Below, piece by piece: positions 34,430 through 45,892 of a stretch of 64,000 bases of DNA. This DNA comes from Muscardinus avellanarius (taxonomy: Eukaryota; Chordata; Mammalia; Rodentia; Gliridae), in the NCBI GenBank assembly GCA_963383645.1, contig OY726557.1, positions 153,569,201-153,633,200 of the forward strand, given 5' to 3'. The translations under genes and the position numbers were made by a program. Below the pieces are notes generated by a model. That model was not told the DNA's origin and searched no databases. It was given only the letters and a program-made list of their open reading frames with translations. How positions within the stretch are numbered: the stretch's first letter is position 1; each line of letters begins with the position of its first letter.

Positions 34430-34680
34430 TCTGTTCACTATTCCTCCTTGTGATGGCTCCCGGGCAACTAGGGAGTAGGTGAAGCATCACTGCATCGGTG
34501 AACCTGGCCCTGGGGACCTCTGCCCTCTTCTGTTCTTGCTTTGGTTCCCCTTGACAACATTCATGGCCTGCACACCTGTTGGAAGAGCTTCACCACTAAC
34601 ATTACCAAAGGCACAGACTGCTTCCGGGCGTCCTCATGCCACCACCCCCAGAGTGCTGGAAGGTCCTAGTTTAAAATATA
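34430..34680. other. GC-richer patch, possible processed-pseudogene fragment
   Basis: About 250 bases near 50% GC in a ~35% GC setting. A 74-codon plus frame (34479-34703) covers it. I do not recognise the peptide. The patch stops sharply at AAATATAAATATTTC, but there is no poly(A) tail and no clear flanking duplication. A retroposed transcript, an old LTR or a conserved element are all possible. Confidence 0.3.
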
Positions 34681-35696
34681 AATATTTCTATTTGAATAAG
34701 TAAGATAATTCATGTAAAGCAAGCAGTGTGATGCACAGAGGTCTTAGATGGCAGCCACTAGATCCCATTTTCTTTCCTTTACCTTGTCTAAAAGATAGGG
34801 AACTTAACCATAATACCACATTTCACTATGCATTCAGGTAGATTTCTTTTATAGAACTTAAGATGACGCTGGTAATACTTAAAATTTTAAATGTCATACA
34901 TATTTCCTTTGTTTTCTATAACCGGAGAGTGCAAATTAAAGGTCAGTTCAGTACTTTGCTACCTGCTACCCTCATTTTTTTTTTCTGGGATGGGTGTGCA
35001 CAAGAGATATTTGGAACAAAATAATCTACAATAAGGTAATGTGTCTCTGTGTAAAGGTGCTACAGAGCTACTGCTGCCGAGGGTTATATACATGTCTGTG
35101 TGATTACTTGTGTATAGCCACAATACATTATATACTTAGTAATATTAGTACTATGGTTATATTTGAAGTTTAGAAAATCAAGTATCTTTAAATTGATGAT
35201 ATAATGTATTATTATTAAACTCTAATAATAAAAAAGAAACAAGGTCCCAAAGAGTATTGGGTTAGCTGTGATAGAAGTTATTCTGTGTGTAGGGGGAACT
35301 TTAATGTTATGCTTGGTCCCAATTCAGCTCACAAGATATATAAGTATTTGATTAAGATTATTTTTACTCATATCAAACCACAGAACAGATATTTTTTGCT
35401 CAGCTGTGCAGATAATTCAATTGTGAAGCTTTTGTTCGTTTACAAATTACTCAGACAGCAACAATTCTTTCTTCAGTAATACTTTCTCTAAACTAAGGAG
35501 GAAAATCGACCGTTTACTTTCTACAATACAAAGCTGTAGCTTTGCTGCATTCACACTCTTAAGTATGAGCATTTGAATTGCTTTTCTAGTTCTGTAAATG
35601 TGTAGGTTATGCCTGTGAATGAAACAAATTCTAACAATTAACAGCACATTGGATTATATCTGCAAGAATATATACACATTTATGATACACAAAACA
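34681..35696. other. AT-rich DNA, nothing seen
   Basis: Chance frames of 64 and 66 codons only. Confidence 0.55.
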
Positions 35697-35842
35697 AATA
35701 TTTTTGTGGTATCAAGGATTAAACCCAGGGGACTTATATCTTCAGGTTACAGCCCCAGTCCTATTTTTCTATTTTTTATTTTTAAACAGGGTCTCATTAA
35801 GTTGCAGAGGTCCTCACTAAGGCTGTCTGATTTATGGGCTTT
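35697..35842 (-). mobile_element. B1-dID SINE, minus strand, missing most of B1
   Basis: TTGTGGTATCAAGGATTAAA, CAGGTTACAGCCCCAGTCCT, linker and TAAACAGGGTCTCATTAAG, then it breaks off near 35840 inside the B1 half. Confidence 0.82.
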
Positions 35843-35996
35843 CAAATTAGACAAAGAATTTTAATATAAAAGTTCACTGAACAAGTTTGGACAAAATATG
35901 GGCATTTTTAGTAATACTGTTCATTTCATTTTTATATTCATGTATTCATGTAATCACATAATATAAGTTGAGTTATATTTTAGGAAGATGTATATA

Positions 35997-35998
<2 letters not shown>
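35843..35998. other. AT-rich DNA, nothing seen
   Basis: No feature recognised. Confidence 0.55.

Positions 35999-36042
<44 letters not shown>
35999..36042. repeat. (AT)n microsatellite
   Basis: About 44 bases of AT. Confidence 0.95.
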
Positions 36043-36046
<4 letters not shown>

Positions 36047-36281
36047 CTGGATTCATGTTCTCAAACATTTTTAAAAAAAAACAATGTTTGTATAATATTA
36101 AAGTAAGTTAGAAGATATATTTTAGTAAATAAAGTATCCCAATAGATGGTTGTCTTTAGATAACTTATAAATCAGAAAGTTGATAAAAGTTCATCAGTCT
36201 TTGGAACCACTGACAAAATTTCCTAACTGTAAATTTCTGTAGGAATCATTTTACCATTGTATTTCCAGGCTGGAAAGATTG

Positions 36282-36473
36282 CTAAAAATCTCCCAAGCGC
36301 GGGGATTACAAGCATGCACCACCATGCCTGGCCCGGACCTATTTGGAAACAGGGTTTCTAAGTTGCTGAGAGCCTCACTCAGTAGCTGAGGCTGGCTTTG
36401 AACCTGTGTGACCCTCCTGTCTCAGCCTCCCAAGTGGTGGGATTATAAGTGTGCGCCATCACGCCTGGCAGGC
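36282..36473 (-). mobile_element. Two B1-type SINE pieces head to tail, minus strand
   Basis: 36282-36333 is a B1 5' end only (CTCCCAAGCGCGGGGATTAC to GCCTGGC). From 36334 a second piece begins inside a B1-dID linker (GACCTATTTGGAAACAGGGT) and runs to CCATCACGCCTGGC. Neither has an ID half, so both are truncated. Confidence 0.82.
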
Positions 36474-36514
36474 CCTCATTTTTCAGTGAGAAACAAATAG
36501 GAAACTGGAATAAT

Positions 36515-36718
36515 AACATATGGGTTTGGGTTTCATCTCTACCACTTGTTGGCAGACTGACATGGGTAAATGGCTTGACCTGCCCACGCTTCAATTTCCT
36601 CACCAATAAAATGTTGATAGATTTTATATTTAATACAGAGTTGGTTTGAGATGTAAATTATTTCATATTTGGGAAACAATTCAGTGGTGCCAGGCACATA
36701 ATAAGTGCTATGGGAATA
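36515..36718 (+). mobile_element. MIR element, plus strand
   Basis: TGGGTAAATGGCTTGACCTG, CTTCAATTTCCTCACCAATA, AAAATGTTGATAG and GGTGCCAGGCACATAATAAG give MIR order through the 3' end. Confidence 0.8.
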
Positions 36719-37261
36719 TTAATAAACTTCACTTTTTTACCAAAAAGAGCACAGGTATAACTCATGGCTTCTTGAGAAAAAAAATAAAATACTAAATGCA
36801 ATAAAATTAAAAGGATCAAGCAATATCAGCCATTATTATTGTAATCAATTAGATATGTATTCATATGTTCATCTGTATGTTATGACTTATTGTGCTAGGC
36901 CCTTTTCCTATAAAACTTCAGCATTTCTGGTGTGTGAAAATACATTTATTTATTTGCAGATTGAGAAAAAATACCTGAAGATTTAAAAAGATAAATGAAA
37001 TTTCTCTGGGTAATAATAGAAAAGTAAGGAGAATATTTTATTATTACCCAAATAATAGTAGACCTGAATTCAAACCTGGTTCCAAAATTTTTATACCACT
37101 ACTTTCCCACTTTGCACAAGAGAAATTGTGGTATTTACTGAAAGGATTAATTCTGCAAAGTTTTGTGAAGAGTTACACATTTAAAACACTGCAACTACAC
37201 TAAGTGTCACTTGACTTTTATTTCTTCTTTCATCTATGTATTAATAATTATCATTTTAAAG
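36719..37261. other. AT-rich DNA with a possible MIR trace
   Basis: CCTGAATTCAAACCTGGTTC near 37063 resembles a MIR head, but the rest is too diverged to call. Confidence 0.35.
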
Positions 37262-37447
37262 CTACCCACTAATATGCAAGACACTTCACATATACTGTTA
37301 AATCCTGCAGGTTAGAGTAGATATTATATATATATTTACATATGAAAAGTTTAAGTGAAGAAAGGTAAGCACTTTATGCAAATAAAATGTTGATAATAAA
37401 TGGTCTGATTATATGGGACTCAAATCCAGGTACTTTGACATTATTCC
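37262..37447 (-). mobile_element. MIR element, minus strand
   Basis: AATATGCAAGACACTTCACA, ATCCTGCAGGTTAGAGTAGA and GGGACTCAAATCCAGGTACT follow the reverse MIR order, including the 'gattcgaacccaggt' counterpart. Confidence 0.7.
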
Positions 37448-38370
37448 AGTAAATCTTATTAGCTTTTATTTAAAGACTTCTAAATTAATAATCCTATATT
37501 TATTAATCAAATCTCATTTGATGTCTTCTCTGTGATATTAAATAATTTCTGTACTTCTTCCTATAAATGTTTGAATAATTTCAATGCTTTTTGTAGTTAT
37601 AGCAGATGCTTTTATTGACTGGATATTTGTGTCCCTTTCACGATGATTTGCTGAATTCATCAATGAGGTCATTTGGTAGTGAGCTTTTCTTTTGAGAAAT
37701 TTTTATTACTAGTTTGATATTCTTTATAGTTACATAACTGCCAAGATCTGATATTGCTTCTTGGCTCAGTCTAGCTAGGTTTCTGTATCTAGAAATTTAT
37801 TCTTCTCTTTTAGGTCATTCCAGGTTTTGGTCCCCTAAATATTACAGGAATCAAAGAGGCCTACATAATGAAAGAATCATTTGAATAAATTCAGAAAAAT
37901 ACATGATTTTAGAAGTGAAAAAATATATCTGGTCAATCCATTACTCCTGAATGCCATATCTGCCTTCTCCAAATTTTTTCAGACAATTGTTAAAACCAGG
38001 TTCCCAAGTAACCTCATTAATATCTGTTTTTAGTAGTTTCAGAAGGGACCCCAGATATTAGTGTGTTTAACAAGAATGCCATATTACATTTACTGCAAAG
38101 AGCTTAAAGAAGGTCTTACAAACAGAATGTAATGATAGTATGAAGACCAAGCTTATGCCAAAAAGAAGAGTATCATGTGGCTAATGAGATCACCATTAAG
38201 AAATTTGCCTGACATTTTAGAAACTTTAGACACCACTAAAAGTTTTAAATGGAGGAAATATCAAGAATAGTGTCATGTTTTAAAGAAACGTCATCAATGG
38301 AATTGTGAAGAAGGTGAATCCGAATGAAGATATAGAGATGAGTGAAGAGATTCTTAGCAAATAAATTTAG
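37448..38370. other. Unique AT-rich DNA, nothing seen
   Basis: No coding frame of note. Confidence 0.6.
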
Positions 38371-38428
38371 TTTTATACTTTTCTTGTTACACTATAGTCT
38401 CACATCATAATGTAGTTCATAATAATAG

Positions 38429-38468
<40 letters not shown>

Positions 38469-38512
38469 CACTTGGTGAGTCTTCCCCTGGCTCCTCCCTG
38501 ATATTCACCTTG
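38371..38512 (-). mobile_element. L1 3' end fragment with expanded (AC)n
   Basis: CACTATAGTCTCACATCATA, then (AC)n at 38431-38467 where the other L1 ends carry a short ACACAC, then CAGCACTTGGTGAGTCTTCC. Minus strand. Confidence 0.65.
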
Positions 38513-39761
38513 GTACATTCTTCGAAAATATAAAAGTAACTTCTGATCTATGTGAATGGATAGCAGCAGTAAAAAGGAAGGGAGAAGCAGCACATTTCGA
38601 TGACAACCAAGTTTTGACAGGACTTGTAACTTGGAATAAAGAAAATGAGAGGAGTAAAAATGACCATAAGATCTTTCGCCTCATTGAAAGCAACAATGAT
38701 AGCACCGGAAGAGACAGTTTGACTCTTCCTTCTTCAGCCTTAAGTACTGGAAGGATTCACCAAAACCTGGGCAAGGAAAGCAGGTAAAGAACAGTGAAGA
38801 AGGAAGAGAAGATGCTTAGCTGGAGTTGACTGCTTAGCAATACTCACAGCACTAGTGATTTGTTTTGGATATATCCAATTAGGATTTTGAAACTTCTTTA
38901 AACAATGTGAAAGGGAAAGTTGATACGCCTGCCAACTTTTATGTTTTTTATTTACTCTGACCTCTTAGAATTTGGTTTAACCTCATTTTACTATGACATT
39001 ACGATGTGGTAATGATGTATTTTTTGTTATACAAGCGTCAAATATATGTATTTAAAGCGTTTAAATTAGTGACCATGTACAATTATTTAAATCATCTCTA
39101 TGTGCATTTGTAAACTGTAACAACTAAGAATTAACATCAATTTTCTTAAGGAGTCTGAAAATTTAAGCTCTGCAGCACTATTCATTTTTCACAACTGATA
39201 TATTTTTCTCTGTATTTCTGCAGCAGGAAAAAAATGTGATTTTTTTCCAAGCCAGAGATATCTCTATAGCCATTCATCAAAAACAGTGGTCTAAGTCACA
39301 ACTTATTCCCCATCTTTTAAAGCATTACCTTTGAGAACCCCATATTTTAGGTTCTTTATTAAAAAGTATGTGGAAAGATTTGGTGATAATCTAAGTATAT
39401 TAATAATAATTCCAGACTTATGTAGGACACACATTTCAAAGATTCTATTATAAATTCTTACAGAAGTGCTTCAAATCTTTTAAAGTACTTATATAAGTCG
39501 CTAGCTAATGAGAAAAACAGTAGGTTTCCAAGTTTGGCCTCAAATGGGGACATTTAACAACTTAAATATTTTTCAGGTAAATATTGTAAAACATAATAAC
39601 ATTTTGTGTAAGACTACTGATCATGATAGGAGAATTCTACTAAAAATTCTAACAAGGAAAAAGTTTGTTAGTACCCCTTTCACAGACCTATTTTATATTC
39701 ATGTTAATAAAGATTGAACTTGATTATTTACTGTGATTAAATTTTAAAATAAAGACAACAA
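38513..39761. other. Unique DNA, no gene seen
   Basis: A 66-codon minus frame at 38505 and a 69-codon plus frame at 39508 are unsupported. Confidence 0.55.
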
Positions 39762-39990
39762 AGCCGGACGTGGTGGTGCACGCTTGTAATCCCTGTGCTT
39801 GGGAGGCGGAGACAGGAGGATGGCGCAGGTTCAAAGCCAGCAGTGCTGGCTTAGCAGACCCTGTATCCAAATTTAAAAATATAAAAAATAGGTGTCTGGG
39901 AGTGTATCCCAGAGGTACAACAGTTTCCAGGAACCCCAGTACCACCAAAAATAAATAAATAAATAAATAAATAAATAAACAAACAAACAA
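39762..39990 (+). mobile_element. B1-dID SINE, plus strand, with (AAAT)n tail
   Basis: GCCGGACGTGGTGGTGCACG start, GGGAGGCGGAGACAGGAGG, then the ID half TGTCTGGGAGTGTATCCCAG and CCCCAGTACCACC. The tail is (AAAT)n then (CAAA)n. Minus and plus frames of 93 and 62 codons are by-products. Confidence 0.9.
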
Positions 39991-41137
39991 ATACAACAGA
40001 TTCAAATGTAAAACTGATTTGGGACCATGAAAAACAGACTGTGTAGCTACCTCAAAATTACTTAACAGAAGTCAAGGCTAAGAACCGAGCACTTTGATTT
40101 CTACATAGTACATCAACACCTTCATTTTAGTGAATTTAATTTTCATTAGAAATTCATGCACAATTACATTTGTAGGTTATTAAGAGGTTTTGGTTTAATG
40201 ATGTTGGTAGAAAAATTAATTTAGACAATTAAATGGACAAAGTATTTTGAAGTTGTAATCCTTAATTATTGTTTTTGTTTTAGTTAGCTGAAGATCATAA
40301 GTTAAAGTGAAATACTTCTGCTACGAGAAAACTTTGTCACTCTAGTCTTTATCACATTTCACATAAGAAGCTTCAGTAGCATTTATCTTCTTCAGTGCAT
40401 TCAAAGTCAGTGAGAGATGAAGATAAATTTTACTTGACCAATAGAAAAAAAATGACTGTAAACTGGTTCTGAATGCACATCATGTAGTTTTCATCTTCTG
40501 ACAGAGCAGTATTTTAGAAGATAAGAGAGCGGAGGAATTTATGGCAGGTGCATTACTACTTAGGAACTAATCTCACCCACATGGCTGTTAACGTGAAATA
40601 TGGATTTTAATAATCCCGGCTCTGTGAGTTGTGTGATCCTGCCTGGTGGGAATGTGATTAGCCACAGCCTGAAAGATTAATTGAGATATATAGCACATGA
40701 TTGCATCTAGCGAACTTCAAGCAACTCTGATTATGCTAGAGTTTGCATAGTTAATACTGCAAACTTATAGTGAAAGAGAAACAAAACAGAAAACAAATAA
40801 GTCAATATTTTATTAAGGCAAGAAGGAGAACATATACTTAAGTCATTTTAAAGATCACTTAATAGAAGTACTCAAGATATAAGGAATTTTTAAATATGAA
40901 TAGATTGACAAAAAACAGAAAGAGAACCCACTTAAAATAATTCTGAAACTTCCTTAATCATCATATATATTATTTAATGTAGAATTTTGCTCAAGAGAGA
41001 AAAATATTTCTGATTTCAGAACATATACATGGAAAGAATATTATGTATACATGGAAAGGAAAATTTGAAATTAAAAGAATAAATGAATGAGTTTTTGTTA
41101 TTATTTTATTAAAGGAATATAAGTTATATTGTCCTAT
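39991..41137. other. AT-rich DNA, nothing seen
   Basis: ATACATGGAAAG is repeated near 41024 and 41047 as a small local duplication. No gene. Confidence 0.55.
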
Positions 41138-41338
41138 TTTTTTGTTTGTTTGTTTGTTTTTTGGTGGTACTGGGGATGGAACCCTTCTACATCCCGACTA
41201 CACTCCCAGACCTACTTTTTATTTTATTTGGAAACAGGGTCTCTTAAGCTAGCAAGGCTGGCTTCAGAACCTGCTCGATCCTCCTGTCTCTGCCTCCCAA
41301 GCACCAGGATTACAAGTGTGCACCACCATGCCTGGCAG
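41138..41338 (-). mobile_element. B1-dID SINE, minus strand
   Basis: The tail side is (TTTG)n at 41138-41160, then GGTGGTACTGGGGATGGAAC, linker TTTATTTGGAAACAGGGTCT, and the B1 half to ACCACCATGCCTGGC. Confidence 0.9.
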
Positions 41339-41879
41339 TCCTCTTCTGTTTTTAATTATACTCTTCTTAAATCAACAATTTTGCAAAGTGTTCCCAATTA
41401 TGGATATATGTACTAAATGAAGGAGCTAGAAATATACTAAACTATCATATAATACTGTTTAATTCTTATAAAATAATATTTACAAAATGAGTTAATCTAA
41501 ATGAACTAAAAGCCGTTACATATGTAATGAAGTAGAAAATAAATGCAATAAAATTAACTGCTTAAATGTAAGTCTAAGCTCTAAAGTATGTTTTTTTACA
41601 AAGTACTGCATAACATAGTATCCATACTGGCATTCCCCAATGTACAGGATGAAGTTATATATATTTAAGTCCATTATCTTCCATCAAATGTCTTTCCACT
41701 TCTATATCTAATTCCTTCCTAAATTTATGATAGTATAAGCCATACAGTCATAAAAGAAACATTGGTAACCATTTTTCAGCTATTTGTAAATATTTTTTGC
41801 TATGTAGAACAAAGCTTGATAATTATTTAATGAATGATTAATTTGTATCCCTCAAAATATTTCTCCTTGGCAAAGCCTT
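41339..41879. other. AT-rich DNA, nothing seen
   Basis: No feature recognised. Confidence 0.6.
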
Positions 41880-42105
41880 AATGACATCCTCTTTCTCCAC
41901 CCTAACTAAAGTGGAATCTGTCCTCGGATGCCTCACACTTGGCTCTAGCTGGTTGTTCTATTATTCTTGTCAGTGACACTGTCTGTGATCCCCACTAAAT
42001 TGTGAAGATCCATGACACTTTAAGGTCAGGACTGTGAAACTTAATCTCCTAGCACAGTACAAGCTCCAGAGGTATTGTTTAAAAAATACCTACAGATCTA
42101 TCTTT
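41880..42105 (+). mobile_element. L2 3' region, plus strand
   Basis: CATCCTCTTTCTCCACCCTA followed by GATCCATGACACTTTAAGGT and CTCCTAGCACAGTACAAGC matches the L2 3' UTR order ('ctccatgagggcaggg... cctagcacagtgcctgg'). Worn. Confidence 0.55.
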
Positions 42106-42647
42106 TTGAACTCATCCTCTTTTTGCACTGTGCTTTCCAGCCAAACTATACTCCTTTCCATATCTTAAATCTAACCTCCAATTCAAAACTCTAAACACAT
42201 TATTTTATGACTCCATAGATATAATTGCATTCCTTTCTGCCTACTTGCCTATTTATCAAGGAAAATGAGTTGCTTAAGAACAGATAAACTTGCCTAATAT
42301 CAAGAAATGAGATTACACAGTTACCCAAGTAAATTTATATTCTAATGACCTACCAAATACCAACTGAGTATATTTAAGACTATAGGAATGTAAGAACATG
42401 CATTAAATAGTCACCTCTGTGGTTATATCACTGAACTCACCAGAGACATGAAGTCACTTCCAAAGAAAGAGAAAATCCTAGGACTCTTTGGTTAGTAATG
42501 GTAAAAGCTAAACATGGCAGTGATTTTAATTAGAAATTTCAACAACTCCATTTAGAACACATTCGGATTCAATTACTGTATTCTAGAACTCCAGGTCCAG
42601 AGATAATTCTTATGACTTAAAAGGACTCATAAAAAATTATTATTTTA
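42106..42647. other. Unique DNA, nothing seen
   Basis: No gene recognised. Confidence 0.55.
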
Positions 42648-42845
42648 AGCCGGGTGTGGTAGCTCACGCTTGTAATCCCAGCATTTGGGAGGCAGAGACC
42701 AGAGGATCGCAGACAGCCTCAGCTACTTAGTGAGACCCTCTGCAACTCAGTGAGACCCGGTTTCAAAATAAAGAATAAAAAATAGGGCAGGGGATGTAGC
42801 TCAGAGGTTGAATTCCCCTGGGTTCCAGACCCACACACAAAAAAG
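42648..42845 (+). mobile_element. B1-dID SINE with 11-base target-site duplication
   Basis: AGCCGGGTGTGGTAGCTCAC start, GCAGAGACCAGAGGATCGC, then the ID half GGGCAGGGGATGTAGCTCAG and a short ACACAC/AAAAAA tail. TTATTATTTTA is at 42637-42647 and 42846-42856. Confidence 0.92.
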
Positions 42846-42867
42846 TTATTATTTTACTTTAGTTTTT

Positions 42868-42943
42868 GTGGTGCTGGGCATAAAATCCAGGGTCTTTCAT
42901 ACACTAGGCAAGTACTCTACCACTGAACTATACCCTTAACCAA
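42868..42943 (-). mobile_element. ID SINE, minus strand
   Basis: Minus-strand reading: GGGTATAGTTCAGTGGTAGA, GTACTTGCCTAGTGTATGAA, then CCAGCACCAC. It sits just right of the SINE at 42648, in opposite orientation. Confidence 0.87.
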
Positions 42944-43019
42944 ATGATTTTATATGAATGATACAGGAGCTTAGCATTTGCTCCTCTATAGGATTTCCTT
43001 CTTCATCTAGAAATAAGGC

Positions 43020-43278
43020 AACCTAACTAAGGGATGGGAGGAGGGAAGAGGGAAACTCTAAAGCACATGATGTACTTAAACAAACATATCAAAGTCAATC
43101 ACTAAGCCAAGCATGGGAAGGAGGGATGAGGAGGGAAAGGGATGAGGATTGGGTAAGGGCTAATTGGGTGATGTGTGCATGTATGTCTCCACAAGTCTTT
43201 TATCCCATTAAGACATTTTATCCCATTAAGACATTGATGCATTCATAATGCATCAATAAAAATATTTAAAACAATTTA
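43020..43278 (+). mobile_element. L1 3' end, plus strand
   Basis: The purine-rich GGGATGGGAGGAGGGAAGAG, the 40-base block shared with 22 kb, a second purine-rich run near 43113, then TGATGTGTGCATGTATGTC and ATAATGCATCAATAAAAATA at the end. It carries an AATAAA signal. Confidence 0.82.
43198..43233. repeat. 18-base tandem duplication in L1 3' end
   Basis: TTTTATCCCATTAAGACA at 43198-43215 is repeated exactly at 43216-43233. Confidence 0.95.
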
Positions 43279-43679
43279 AAAGAATCTTAGTATTCTAGGA
43301 ATGAGGGCAGAATAAGAATATAAATATATTCATGGGATATGTGTATATTTTTGGTTGACAGATATAAAGGGGATAGTTAATGGAATCTGAGATGTGTGAG
43401 GATACAGCTCAATTTTTATGGTTGATTCACTAGCTTTTAACCAAATAAACTATAGATAATGCCAATTGAAAAACAAAAACATGACCTGAATCAAACTGAA
43501 TCCTGTGAAAAAAAATGGTGCTTATTTTTACCACAAAGAAATGATAAATGAGACAGTCATGCTCACTATGATTTGAATATTATATAGCAAAAAATGTATT
43601 GAAAAATCATCTAGCTATTCATAAATAAAACAATGTTTATATGTCAACTAAACAGTATTATACCTGATTCAAGAAGAAA
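43279..43679. other. AT-rich DNA, nothing seen
   Basis: No gene recognised. Confidence 0.55.
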
Positions 43680-43772
43680 CACACCAAGTACTGTATGCAT
43701 GTAAATTTGTATCACTGTGCTCACTGTGATGTATAATTATGATGCACTAATAAAAGTATATTTTTTAAATCT
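43680..43772 (+). mobile_element. L1 3' terminus, plus strand
   Basis: ACACCAAGTACTGTATGCAT, GTGATGTATAATTATGATG and CACTAATAAAAGTA show the same L1 end as at 15.2 kb. It is heavily 5' truncated. Confidence 0.75.
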
Positions 43773-44862
43773 ATGTAAATATAGAAGACTTTTAAAGGAA
43801 TTATGTTATTGGGAAATAATTATTGAAATAGTAGTAACTCTGAAAGTTCAAGGATTTCTTGGCACTATATACATATTTTGAGGAAAAGAAATAAATTATC
43901 TTCTGGAAAAAGAGTCACTAATAACAAAGAGTAGAGTTATCTCTTGGCTATAATTTTTGCATTTGGATATTTTTACTTATTCCTTTGCCTCTTTGAAAAT
44001 AGTTGTATCTCAACTTCAAAAATATTATGAGTTCCAGAGCACAGCATATCCCTTCAGGGATACGAAGTATGCATACAAAAGCAAAATATAAAGGTATCAT
44101 TTAATATTTAAAATATGGTAAGTGTGTTGTTGAAAATCTCATTATTAATTGAAATTTGGGGTAAAATCTATTACCTGATTATTAAAATATCCTTATCACA
44201 TTGATAATCTTTTTGATCAACATGAAATAGTAAAAATATTAAACTTTTTCTAGTGATTAGTAATATATATTTTCTATATTAACAACATGTGTGGATTTGT
44301 TTGATTTATCATCTTCAAGAAACTGCTGTTATGTTGTACATCCTATAACCTAGGTGTATTAATCCAGTTCACTTTATAATATGTAGGAAAAAAATCAAAA
44401 TTCTTTCTTCTAATCTTAACCTCCAATCTGTATCTGATTTACCATGACATTTAATAAATTCCAACATAGATACCTATTGTATACTCCGCCTGGGGCAGCA
44501 TAGGGACTCTTGTGAAAAACTGAGCAAAATAGAATAGAAATCAGAATTGTGAATAGGTGTAGTCGCTGAGGACCAGAAAAGCACATAAATATATTTATAT
44601 ATTTGTATATGTCTATTTATGTGTATACATACATACACACATAAATATATACCTATATATCTATATCTCTATATGTAATACACATTACATATAAATATAT
44701 GCATTTATATAATATATTATTAATATTTTTCTCTACTTACAATGATTATTCAGTAGCTCACCATATTGCCCCATAGTTCCATCACAAGTTGTTTAGAATA
44801 ATCCATTTCTATTTTATGTTCATAATCTTGCACATGAACAATGATCATTTTTTAATTTTTAT
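43773..44862. other. AT-rich DNA including a low-complexity AT block
   Basis: 44585-44730 is a degenerate TATA/TACATA-rich block with no clean unit. No gene. Confidence 0.6.
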
Positions 44863-44948
44863 TTTTTGTGGAACTGGGAATTGAACCCAGGGTCATTCTA
44901 TCTATGATCTATATACCCAGTCCTATTTTTTATTCTTTATTTTGAAAG
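44863..44948 (-). mobile_element. B1-dID SINE, ID half only, minus strand
   Basis: TTGTGGAACTGGGAATTGAA, ATACCCAGTCCTATTTTTTA and ATTCTTTATTTTGAAAG. It stops at the linker and abuts an L1 3' UTR. Confidence 0.82.
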
Positions 44949-45187
44949 ATCATGATAAGTGAGATCAGCCAATCTCAGAAAGTCAAGGTCCATATGTTTT
45001 CTCACATAGGACAAAAAGGTGAAAATAAAGGACCTCAAAAAATTAGGAGACACGTAGAAGAGTGCAGGGGACTAAGAGTGGGAGAGAGGAGAGGGGTGGG
45101 AACATCATCCTACCAAGAATGTTACATGTACATGTGAATGTATTTCTATGAATCTCACTATCATATACAATTATAATGCCATTTTAA
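44949..45187 (+). mobile_element. L1 3' UTR, plus strand
   Basis: CATGATAAGTGAGATCAGCC, TCTCAGAAAGTCAAGGTCC and TGAATCTCACTATCATATAC show L1 3' UTR order. The 61-codon frame is a by-product. Confidence 0.78.
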
Positions 45188-45390
45188 ACAGCCAAGCATG
45201 GTATCATATGACTGTAATCCCAGTAGTTGCAAAAAGATCACAGATTAAAGACTAGCCTCAGCAATCTAGTGAGACTTTCAGCAACCTAGTGAGACCTTGT
45301 TCCAGAACAAAAAATAAAAAGGAATGGTGTATATAGGTATATAGCTCAGGGGTAGAATGCCCTTGAGTTTAATTCAAAGTACATTATTCA
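45188..45390 (+). mobile_element. B1-dID SINE, plus strand, diverged
   Basis: AAGCATGGTATCATATGACT, CTGTAATCCCAGTAGTTGC, a doubled 'cagcaa.ctagtgaga' motif near 45259-45295, then TATATAGCTCAGGGGTAGAA. Confidence 0.8.
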
Positions 45391-45769
45391 CAAAAAAATC
45401 AAAAAGGATCTTTATAATTGAAATAATGGCAAGGTTTTATTCATCTTAACATCTAATATGCTATTGCAAATATGTTAATAATAAAAACGAACCACAAGGC
45501 TAAATTTTTTGTTAGTGGGTGAGTAATAAAAATGTGATATAAAATGATACTTTATATTTATACATTTTTACTGTTAGTCTTTGTTGACCATATGAAATAT
45601 GTACCTTAAATCATATGGTTATAGAGATGTATCACATTTACAATGAACTGCTGATGCTAATAAAATTTGCCTGGGTAAGTCCTCTTATTCTATCTTGATT
45701 TTCACAGTATTCTGTTTTTGAAAAGGTAACAAATTTTTGAACTTTCATCAAATATAATATGTTATTTTT
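45391..45769. other. AT-rich DNA, nothing seen
   Basis: No feature recognised. Confidence 0.55.
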
Positions 45770-45892
45770 CTGTTACCAATATCTGTATCTCTAGAAATGA
45801 AAGAGTCTAAGTGATTAACCAAAGCTCACAAAAAACTACAGGAAAATAGGTTTCCTGGCCCCTGGTTCTTGTCATAAACTAATCAATACTAG
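45770..45892 (-). mobile_element. MIR fragment, minus strand
   Basis: TCTAGAAATGAAAGAGTCTA, GTGATTAACCAAAGCTCACA and AATAGGTTTCCTGGCCCCTG follow the reverse MIR core. Confidence 0.55.
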
